From contig DNMB01000114.1 of the NCBI GenBank assembly GCA_003489485.1, positions 1,601-12,718 of the forward strand: a stretch of DNA of 11,118 nucleotides. The letters are read 5' to 3'. Positions 5,641 to 11,118 of the stretch are shown here, piece by piece; the stretch's first letter is position 1, and each line of letters starts with the position of its first letter. Under the pieces are notes generated by a model that was not told the DNA's origin, ran no database searches, and was given only the letters and a program-made list of their open reading frames with translations. The position numbers and the translations under genes are program-made. Origin of the DNA: Chitinophagaceae bacterium. Lineage in GTDB: Bacteria; Bacteroidota; Bacteroidia; Chitinophagales; Chitinophagaceae.

Positions 5641-8271
5641 TTATTTTTTTCCGGTCTTCTTTTTGGTCGGTGTTGCTTTCGATTTTGTAGCAGTCGTCTT
5701 TTTAGAAACGGCCTTTTTAACGGGTGCTTTTTTAGCTCCTTTTTTGGCGGGGGTCTTCGAAGCCTTTGTTTTTTTAGAGAAGGCACCGGGTATTTGCTGT
5801 TCAATGAAGGCTTTGATCTGATCGAGAGAAAAGGCGGCTCCCTCTTCGGGGCTGTATCGGGCACCATCGGCTTTCTTGGGCAGGTACAGCTGCTTTTTCC
5901 CGAATCGTATTACGGGGCCCCAGCGGCCGTTCTCCAGCGCAATATTGAGTTCGGGCCAGCGCTGAATGTATCGGTTCTCTTCTTTTTTGATCTTGGCCTC
6001 GATAAGCTCGTTCATTTCTGCAGCGGATAGGTTGGCAAAGTCATATCGCTTCGGCACGTTAATGAACATGCCATCCCATTTAATGTAGGGTCCAAATCTT
6101 CCGGCTCCCTTGGTGATCGGCTTTTGCTGAAAGGATCCCACAGGAGCGTCTGCCTTTTGTTTTTCTTTTATTTGCGCAACGGCTCTTTGCAGATCGATCG
6201 TGCCCAGATCGGTTCCTTTGGGCAGCGAAATGAATTCTTCTCCCCATTTTACATAGGGGCCAAACCGTCCTACATTTACCGATACGTCCTTTCCTTCGTA
6301 TTGACCCATTGGGCCCTGCGCACCAAAGAGGGCCATGGCCTCCTCGTACGTGATGGTCTCAATGCTTTGTCCGGTCGGAATTTTTGCAAACCGGGGTTTC
6401 TCTTCTTCGTCGGCTTGTCCGATCTGTATCATCGCTCCGTAGCGCCCCATGCGGGCCACAACGGCTTTACCACTGGCGGGGTCGATGCCCAATTCTCTCT
6501 CTCCCTTAATCCGTTCGGCCGTCTCTATCGTTTTATCTACATCTTTTTTAAAGGGGCTGTAAAAATCCTTGATCATCTTGTTCCACTTCATCTTTCCGGT
6601 AGCGACCTCGTCGAACTCATTTTCAATTTTGGCCGTAAAACCGTAGTCCATCACATCATTGAAATATTGCAGTAAGAAATCCGTTACCACCAATCCCAGG
6701 TCGCTGGGAAAGAGTTTGGATTTTTCAGCGCCGGTATTCTCTTCTTCGGTCAGTGTTGTGATCTTGTCTTTTTTTAGCTGTAACACACTGTATGATCTCT
6801 TGACTCCCTCCTTATCTCTTTTTTCTACGTAACCTCTTTTCAATATGGTAGAGATGGTGGGAGCATAGGTAGAAGGTCTGCCAATTCCCAACTCCTCTAA
6901 TTTTTTTACCAACGATGCCTCGGTATAGCGGGGCTGGGGGCGGCTGAAGCGTTCAATGGCCTTCATGGTATTGAGCGTAACCTTCTGGTGCAGTGCCAGT
7001 GGGGGCAACATGCCTTCGTTCTCTTCTTCGCCGTCTTCTTCGTCCCTTCCTTCGCGATAAACTTTTAAGAAGCCTTCGAACTTCAATACCTCACCCGAAG
7101 CGGTCAGCTCTTCTTTATTGGTCGAGATCAGGATCTTTACCGTGGTCTTTTCGAGTTCTGCATCGGCCATCTGTGAGGCCATCGTTCTTTTCCAGATCAA
7201 TTCGTATAGTTTGGCCCACTCGGCCTCTTTGATACTGGCATTGCTCATGTAAGTCGGGCGAATGGCCTCGTGCGCTTCTTGTGCCGACTCGTTTTTATTG
7301 CGATATTTTCTGAATTGGTGGTATTGTTTTCCGTACATCTTCTCGACCGTAGCGGTAATATCGGCGAGCGCCGTATTGCTCAGGTTTACACTATCGGTCC
7401 TCATGTACGTGATGTATCCGTTCTCGTAAAGTTTTTGGGCGATCTGCATGGTCCTGGAAACGCCGTATCCTAATTTTCGAGACGCTTCTTGCTGTAAGGT
7501 AGAGGTCGTAAAAGGTGGGGCAGGAGAGCGCTTGCCGGGTTTGACCTGTATGTCGTTGACCTGATAGGTAGCACCCACGCAGCTTTTTAAAAAAGCCTCC
7601 GCACCTTGCTCGCTGGCTTGTTTTTTTCCTTCGGCGGCAAAGTTGATCAGTCTGCCGTCGGAATCTTTATCGGCAAACAAGGCTTCGATCTTAAAATGAC
7701 TTACAGCTGTAAAGGCATTGATCTCTCTTTCTCTTTCTGCTATCAGACGAACCGCCACACTTTGTACGCGTCCTGCACTTAAATTACCTCGCATACTCAT
7801 CTTACGCCACAACACCGGGCTTAGCTCAAAACCTACGATACGATCCAGTATGCGACGCGCTTGTTGCGCCATGACCAGGTTCATATTGACCCGTCTGGGT
7901 TTTTTGACAGCCTCTTGAATGGCAGGCTTGGTAATCTCATGAAAAACGATCCGCTTGGTCTTGCCCGGGTCTAGTCCCAGCACCTCGCATAGATGCCAAC
8001 TGATAGCCTCTCCCTCGCGATCCTCATCCGTTGCCAGCCAAACTTCTTCTGATTTTTTAGCGAGGCTCTTTAAGTCGCTTACCACCTTCTCCTTATCGGC
8101 CGACACAATATAGCGGGGCTCGAAGTTCTTTTCCAGATCAATTCCCATCGAGGCTTTTTCGAGGTCCCGGATATGCCCAAAACAACTCTTGACCTGAAAC
8201 TCCTTACCCAGGATCTTTTCGATGGTCTTGGCTTTGGCCGGGCTCTCTACGATCAGTAAATTTTTTGCCAT
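5641..8271 (-). CDS. topA: DNA topoisomerase I (type IA)
   Basis: This 876-residue enzyme relaxes negatively supercoiled DNA by cutting one strand through a 5'-phosphotyrosine link and passing the other. It opens with the Toprim domain: Glu9 in LLIVESPAKA and the metal-binding TDEDREGE, with Asp82, Asp84 and Glu86. The catalytic tyrosine is Tyr289 in GYITYMRTDS, and SAGRVQSVAVRLI is the conserved helix preceding it. The C-terminus has no Cys4 zinc fingers. It carries four GR(Y/F/W)G-type Topo-C repeats, beginning near 609, 668, 724 and 782, then a lysine-rich tail at 833-876. An in-frame ATG at 8289 would add MSLPHF; ATG 8271 is preferred because homologues begin MAKNLLIVESPAKAK. It heads a minus-strand unit with the methyltransferase and is divergent from fdx. 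Confidence 0.96.
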   Translation of the reverse strand: MAKNLLIVESPAKAKTIEKILGKEFQVKSCFGHIRDLEKASMGIDLEKNFEPRYIVSADKEKVVSDLKSLAKKSEEVWLATDEDREGEAISWHLCEVLGLDPGKTKRIVFHEITKPAIQEAVKKPRRVNMNLVMAQQARRILDRIVGFELSPVLWRKMSMRGNLSAGRVQSVAVRLIAEREREINAFTAVSHFKIEALFADKDSDGRLINFAAEGKKQASEQGAEAFLKSCVGATYQVNDIQVKPGKRSPAPPFTTSTLQQEASRKLGYGVSRTMQIAQKLYENGYITYMRTDSVNLSNTALADITATVEKMYGKQYHQFRKYRNKNESAQEAHEAIRPTYMSNASIKEAEWAKLYELIWKRTMASQMADAELEKTTVKILISTNKEELTASGEVLKFEGFLKVYREGRDEEDGEEENEGMLPPLALHQKVTLNTMKAIERFSRPQPRYTEASLVKKLEELGIGRPSTYAPTISTILKRGYVEKRDKEGVKRSYSVLQLKKDKITTLTEEENTGAEKSKLFPSDLGLVVTDFLLQYFNDVMDYGFTAKIENEFDEVATGKMKWNKMIKDFYSPFKKDVDKTIETAERIKGERELGIDPASGKAVVARMGRYGAMIQIGQADEEEKPRFAKIPTGQSIETITYEEAMALFGAQGPMGQYEGKDVSVNVGRFGPYVKWGEEFISLPKGTDLGTIDLQRAVAQIKEKQKADAPVGSFQQKPITKGAGRFGPYIKWDGMFINVPKRYDFANLSAAEMNELIEAKIKKEENRYIQRWPELNIALENGRWGPVIRFGKKQLYLPKKADGARYSPEEGAAFSLDQIKAFIEQQIPGAFSKKTKASKTPAKKGAKKAPVKKAVSKKTTATKSKATPTKKKTGKK

Positions 8272-8311
8272 GAAGTGCGGTAATGACATTAAAAAATCGG
8301 ACGCAAGTTAG

Positions 8312-8320
8312 GCAAGAATA
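8312..8320 (-). promoter_or_regulatory. Possible -7 region for topA
   Basis: Read on the minus strand this is TAACTTGCG, a loose match to the Bacteroidota -7 element TAnnTTTG, lying 22 bases before the upstream in-frame ATG at 8289 and 40 before ATG 8271. No well-spaced -33 TTG is evident. The gap from 8272 to 8386 must contain the topA promoter, but this particular site is only a guess. Confidence 0.2.
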
Positions 8321-8370
8321 CCAAAAAATAATTTAAACTGAACATCTTACCCACTTCTTTGTTTTAGCAT

Positions 8371-8378
8371 TACATTTG
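8371..8378 (+). promoter_or_regulatory. Probable -7 promoter element for the fdx operon
   Basis: TACATTTG is an exact match to the Bacteroidota housekeeping -7 consensus TAnnTTTG. It ends only 8 bases before the fdx ATG at 8387, so the transcript would have almost no leader. A TTTG at 8358-8361 is too close to be a -33 element, and nothing convincing sits at the usual distance. Placement in the only divergent gap, ahead of five closely spaced genes, supports the call. Confidence 0.5.
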
Positions 8379-8386
8379 CAAACCCT

Positions 8387-8722
8387 ATGTATACCATACA
8401 TTTCAACTTCGAGCAAGCAGGGCAAAAACCGGTCACGCTCACGGGGGTAAAAGCCGGAAAAAGTCTGCTCGAAATTGCTCTCGAAAACGATATCGAACTC
8501 CATCACAACTGTGGTGGGGTCTGCGCCTGTAGCACCTGCCATCTTTATGTTAATAAAGGGGAGGAGTTTCTGGAGCCGATCAGCGACAAAGAAGAAGACT
8601 TCATCGACCGGGCCGTGAATCCCCGTCTCAACTCGAGACTAGGTTGCCAGTGCGAGTTGTTGGAAGGGTCCGGGCATATCGATGTAACCTTGCCTGACCA
8701 AAGTCAGTTCTTGGGCGAATAA
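8387..8722 (+). CDS. fdx: 2Fe-2S ferredoxin, adrenodoxin/ISC type
   Basis: This 111-residue soluble electron carrier belongs to the vertebrate/ISC-type ferredoxins. The cluster ligands are predicted to be Cys42, Cys48 and Cys51 in NCGGVCACSTCH and Cys87 in LGCQCE, giving the C-x5-C-x2-C-x35-C pattern. Two further cysteines, Cys46 and Cys89, sit inside these motifs. The acidic stretch PISDKEEDFID (64-74) corresponds to the helix by which adrenodoxin-type ferredoxins contact their partners. In bacteria such proteins supply electrons for Fe-S cluster assembly or to cytochrome P450s. The next gene is iscX, which favours the Fe-S role. It is first in a five-gene plus-strand run and has a good -7 element just upstream. 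No Shine-Dalgarno sequence is present. Confidence 0.93.
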   Translation: MYTIHFNFEQAGQKPVTLTGVKAGKSLLEIALENDIELHHNCGGVCACSTCHLYVNKGEEFLEPISDKEEDFIDRAVNPRLNSRLGCQCELLEGSGHIDVTLPDQSQFLGE

Positions 8723-8746
8723 TTTTCTATCTTTAAAAAAACATTC

Positions 8747-8986
8747 ATGTCTCATTTTGAACCACCCATCGGTTGGAGCGATCACGAGGATATTGCCTTA
8801 AAATTATACGAGCGATTCGGAGATGATTTTACAGAAAGTAAGATCTACCGAATTCGGTTTACCGATCTGCTCGAGTGGGTCCTTGCCATCCCCGGGTTTA
8901 CGGGTAAAAAAGAGGAGAGCACCGAGGGGCATCTCGAAATGATCCAAAGCGCCTGGGTCTACGAGTGGCGCGACAACCAGAAATAG
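8747..8986 (+). CDS. iscX: IscX family Fe-S assembly accessory protein
   Basis: This 79-residue acidic protein matches the IscX (YfhJ) family: WSDHEDIALKLYERF (10-24), then IRFTDLLEWV (36-45), then a C-terminal helix ending IQSAWVYEW (66-74). In E. coli the 66-residue IscX binds the cysteine desulfurase IscS and iron and tunes cluster synthesis; the same role here is inferred. The protein is a little longer at the N-terminus and has an extra few residues around YRI before RFTD. It lies 24 bases after fdx, as in the E. coli isc operon where iscX follows fdx, but no iscS, iscU, iscA or hscBA is in this window. kdsC starts 6 bases after its stop. Confidence 0.85.
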   Translation: MSHFEPPIGWSDHEDIALKLYERFGDDFTESKIYRIRFTDLLEWVLAIPGFTGKKEESTEGHLEMIQSAWVYEWRDNQK

Positions 8987-8992
8987 TCTTTC

Positions 8993-9514
8993 ATGAGCAG
9001 TCAACTTCCTTTTGAGCGCATTACCACTTTTATTTTTGATGTGGATGGTGTGCTTACGGATGGATCGGTCTATCTGATGCCCGATTTTACCCAAGCTCGC
9101 AAAATGAACATCAAAGACGGCTATGCCCTGCAGTTGGCTGTTAAAAAAGGATATCGTGTTTGCGTGATCTCAGGAGGCACCTCCGATGAGGTCAAAGAAA
9201 GGCTTCGTAAACTTGGCATCACCGAAGTCTACATGGCGGTTTACAATAAATTAGAGATGCTTACTTCTCTTTTGCAAGAGTGGGAGATATCGGCCGAAGA
9301 AGTGTTGTACATGGGCGATGATCTGCCCGACCTGTATGCCATGAAGGCATGCGGCCTGGCTTGCTGCCCTGCTGATGCTGCACAAGAGATCAGAGAGATC
9401 GCTCATTATATTGCTACCGCAAATGGAGGCAGTGGTTGTGCAAGAGAGATCATCGAAACCGTCTTGACCACCCGCGGTCATTGGGGCCCCGAAGAAAATA
9501 TAGCGTCTCGCTAA
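8993..9514 (+). CDS. kdsC: KdsC-type HAD phosphatase (Kdo-8-phosphate phosphatase)
   Basis: This 173-residue cytosolic phosphatase most likely releases phosphate from 3-deoxy-D-manno-octulosonate 8-phosphate in making Kdo for lipopolysaccharide. It is a cap-less C0-type HAD enzyme: motif I is FDVDGVLTDG with nucleophile Asp16 and acid/base Asp18, motif II is the serine of VISGG (Ser60), motif III is Lys86 in NKLEML, and motif IV is YMGDDLPD with Asp109 and Asp110. NIKDGYALQLAVKKGYRV (39-56) and the C-terminal GGSGCAREIIE (145-155) are typical of KdsC, whose tail closes the neighbouring active site in the tetramer. Related YrbI-like phosphatases acting on other nonulosonates are an alternative. 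The next gene follows after 12 bases. Confidence 0.9.
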   Translation: MSSQLPFERITTFIFDVDGVLTDGSVYLMPDFTQARKMNIKDGYALQLAVKKGYRVCVISGGTSDEVKERLRKLGITEVYMAVYNKLEMLTSLLQEWEISAEEVLYMGDDLPDLYAMKACGLACCPADAAQEIREIAHYIATANGGSGCAREIIETVLTTRGHWGPEENIASR

Positions 9515-9526
9515 ACTCTACCGGCC

Positions 9527-10453
9527 ATGCAATTGCTCTTAGGTTTTTCTCGTCTGATCCGGTTACCCAATCTGCTTTTTATTGCCTTGGCCCAAAGTTT
9601 ATTTCAGCTAGCCATCTACGAGCCTGTGTATGCAGGTCATATCCCCGAGGGCGACAGCGTTCGGTTTATGTGGCTATTGCTCGCTTCGGTGCTGATCGCT
9701 GCCGGCGGGTATGTGATCAATGATTATTTTGATGTTAATATCGATGAGGTCAATAAACCCGATGCACTGGTGGTCGATAAGATCATTGGTCGTCGTTGGG
9801 CCATGGCCTGGCATTTTCTGCTAAGCAGTGCCGGGTTGGTCTGTACGGCACTGGCCATGCAGTCTCCTTGGCAAGGGTATCTACTTTTGATGAATCTGGC
9901 CTGTGTGGTGTTGCTTTGGTTTTATTCCACAAGGTTTAAAAAGAGTTTTCTGTTAGGAAATTTTCTGATAGCCTTGCTGGTCGCCTGGAGCATCCTGGTT
10001 GTTTTTGTCGCAAAGATCGATCCTGTTGGCTGGGCCTACGGCACTGACTTTCGACAATTGCGTCTGTATCGTTTTGCTGCGCTCTATGCCTGCTTTGCTT
10101 TTTTGGCCACACTGGCCAGAGAGCTTATCAAAGACGTAGAAGATATGGAGGGAGACCGTCGCTACGGGTGCAGAACGCTGCCGATCGTGTGGGGAATAGG
10201 GGTGGCCCGCTTTATAGCACTGGTATGGGTTTCGTTGTTATTGTTATTATTGGTGGGAGTACTTGTTTATTTATTGCAGCTTAATTATTGGGTGGCATTT
10301 TTATTCGGATTCGTACTGATCTTGCTGCCCTTGCTCGATTGGATAAGAAGGTTGCAAAAGGCGGTTACACCAAGTGATTTTGGAAAGCTAAGTCGTTATG
10401 TAAAGTGGATCTTGCTAGCCGGAATCCTCTCGATGGTCTTCTTTTATTTTTAG
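9527..10453 (+). CDS. UbiA-family prenyltransferase
   Basis: This 308-residue integral membrane enzyme has about eight to nine hydrophobic segments and both aspartate-rich motifs of the UbiA family. The first is NDYFDVNID (65-73) with Asp66, Asp69 and Asp73; the second is IKDVEDMEGD (201-210) with Asp203, Asp206 and Asp210. These bind the prenyl diphosphate through magnesium. RYGCRTLPI after the second motif is also usual. The wording of both motifs resembles bacterial proteins commonly named geranylgeranylglycerol-phosphate geranylgeranyltransferase, related to the archaeal ether-lipid enzyme, more than MenA or UbiA proper. The acceptor cannot be read from sequence, so no symbol is given. 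It lies between kdsC and maf, 12 and 3 bases from them, so expression is surely coupled. Confidence 0.85.
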   Translation: MQLLLGFSRLIRLPNLLFIALAQSLFQLAIYEPVYAGHIPEGDSVRFMWLLLASVLIAAGGYVINDYFDVNIDEVNKPDALVVDKIIGRRWAMAWHFLLSSAGLVCTALAMQSPWQGYLLLMNLACVVLLWFYSTRFKKSFLLGNFLIALLVAWSILVVFVAKIDPVGWAYGTDFRQLRLYRFAALYACFAFLATLARELIKDVEDMEGDRRYGCRTLPIVWGIGVARFIALVWVSLLLLLLVGVLVYLLQLNYWVAFLFGFVLILLPLLDWIRRLQKAVTPSDFGKLSRYVKWILLAGILSMVFFYF

Positions 10454-10456
10454 CGT

Positions 10457-11017
10457 ATGCAAAAGATAATTCTTGCCTCTCAGTCGCCCCGTCGCAAGCA
10501 ATTGCTGGAATGGGCCGCCGTGCCTTTTGAAATTATCGTAAAAGAGACCAAAGAAGATTTTCCGCCTCATCTGGCCATCGAGGAAATCCCGATTCATATT
10601 GCCCGGCAAAAGGCGTTGGCCGTACAATCGTTGGTGCCGGAAGGTATCGTTACGCTGGCGGCCGATACGGTGGTGGTCTTAGAAGATCGTGTAATCGGAA
10701 AACCCGTGCACAGAGAGGAGGCGGTCAGCATGCTGCTTGCACTGGCAGGACAGGTACACCGCGTAATTACCGGCGTAGTGCTAAAGCAAGGCGAAAAAGA
10801 AATTAGTTTCTCAGATATTACCGAAGTGGCCTTTCATCCGCTCACACTAGAGCAGATCGAATTTTATGTAGACCAGTACAAGCCTTACGACAAGGCCGGT
10901 GCCTACGCCATCCAGGAGTGGATCGGAGTGGTGGGCATTCGCTACATCAATGGTGATTTCTATAATGTAATGGGTCTGCCGGTAAGTAGGGTGTTACAAG
11001 CCCTTTCAAATTGGTGA
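10457..11017 (+). CDS. maf: Maf family nucleoside triphosphate pyrophosphatase
   Basis: This 186-residue cytosolic enzyme hydrolyses non-canonical or excess nucleoside triphosphates to monophosphates and pyrophosphate. The N-terminal LASQSPRRKQLL (6-17) forms the phosphate-binding loop. AADTVV (68-73) contains the catalytic Asp70, IGKP is at 80-83, HRVITGV at 101-107, and DKAGAYAIQ at 145-153. The pattern fits the dTTP/UTP pyrophosphatase (YhdE) subgroup better than the m7GTP (YceF) subgroup, but that is a judgement from memory of the motifs. The length is normal. It starts 3 bases after the prenyltransferase stop, is the last gene of the plus-strand run, and faces the partial minus-strand gene across only 3 bases. 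Confidence 0.94.
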   Translation: MQKIILASQSPRRKQLLEWAAVPFEIIVKETKEDFPPHLAIEEIPIHIARQKALAVQSLVPEGIVTLAADTVVVLEDRVIGKPVHREEAVSMLLALAGQVHRVITGVVLKQGEKEISFSDITEVAFHPLTLEQIEFYVDQYKPYDKAGAYAIQEWIGVVGIRYINGDFYNVMGLPVSRVLQALSNW

Positions 11018-11020
11018 GCT

Positions 11021-11118
11021 TTAGGCCCACTGTGCCCAATCGATCGTTACCACAATATCGGGGTGAATGCTTTTGATGACAGGGCAGCTTTCGCCGGTTC
11101 GCTTTAACACTTGTTTTG
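11021..11118 (-). CDS. C-terminal end of a probable OsmC-family protein
   Basis: Only the last 31 codons and the TAA stop are present; the gene starts beyond the right edge. The readable peptide includes GESCPVIKSIHPDIVVTID. A Cys-Pro-Val near the C-terminus followed by a short beta strand is the layout of the second conserved cysteine in OsmC/YhfA-type proteins, which reduce organic peroxides or are of unknown function. With so little sequence the family is likely but not certain. It converges on maf with a 3-base gap. Confidence 0.55.
   Translation of the reverse strand, partial: KQVLKRTGESCPVIKSIHPDIVVTIDWAQWA

Noticed and set aside
5644..5775. Low-complexity A/T-rich tract as a tandem DNA repeat
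   Set aside because: It encodes the lysine-rich tail of TopA; the repetition comes from lysine codons and no regular repeat unit is visible.
5366..5821. 151-codon plus-strand open frame spanning the methyltransferase/topA junction
   Set aside because: Its phenylalanine- and alanine-rich translation is the mirror of the lysine-rich TopA tail, so it is a composition artefact.
6124..6675. 183-codon plus-strand open frame inside topA
   Set aside because: It is antisense to well-conserved TopA sequence and its product shows no family features; it is a shadow of codon bias.
8728..8735. TATCTTTA before iscX as an internal promoter
   Set aside because: The last base departs from the consensus and the nearest upstream TTG (8711-8713) is too close; operon transcription from upstream of fdx explains iscX expression.
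9436..9723. 95-codon plus-strand open frame across the kdsC/UbiA boundary
   Set aside because: It overlaps two well-supported genes in another frame and resembles no family.

Overview
The window looks like a stretch of conserved core chromosome from a member of the Bacteroidota, probably Chitinophagaceae or a relative. This is judged from protein character and signals, not from a search. The signs are: start codons without a recognisable Shine-Dalgarno sequence, a TAnnTTTG-type -7 element, a long signal peptidase I with an extra N-terminal membrane module and large insertions, a type IA topoisomerase with a lysine-rich tail and no cysteine zinc fingers, and a Tat-exported Gfo/Idh/MocA oxidoreductase of the type common in this phylum. 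I see no tRNA, rRNA, CRISPR array, insertion sequence or phage gene. No gap between genes exceeds about 115 bases.

Layout. (1) Positions 1-3960, plus strand: the 3' end of the pyruvate dehydrogenase E1 beta gene, then lepB (1 base gap) and cytidine deaminase (6 base gap). After 53 bases comes a Tat-signal Gfo/Idh/MocA oxidoreductase. (2) Positions 3957-8271, minus strand, read right to left: topA, a class I SAM methyltransferase 2 bases behind it, then a SirB1/transglutaminase-like protein. The last gene ends tail to tail with the oxidoreductase, and their stop codons share bases. (3) Positions 8387-11017, plus strand: a tight run of adrenodoxin-type 2Fe-2S ferredoxin, iscX, kdsC-type phosphatase, UbiA-family prenyltransferase and Maf nucleotide pyrophosphatase. 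(4) Positions 11021-11118, minus strand: the last 31 codons of a gene that looks like an OsmC-family protein, converging on maf.

How the genes work together. Most are housekeeping genes: acetyl-CoA formation, protein export, pyrimidine salvage, DNA supercoiling, Fe-S chemistry, Kdo synthesis for lipopolysaccharide, a prenyl-lipid step and nucleotide sanitation. The pairing of ferredoxin with iscX suggests an iron-sulfur role at the head of the third block. KdsC and the UbiA protein both act in envelope or membrane lipid chemistry. The 115-base gap between topA and the ferredoxin gene is the only divergent intergenic region and must hold the promoters for both blocks.

I found no convincing new system. 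The points most worth checking are a SirB1-like protein with Gln where the family usually has His, the fdx-iscX pair away from other isc genes, the unassigned UbiA enzyme, and the methyltransferase tied to topA.
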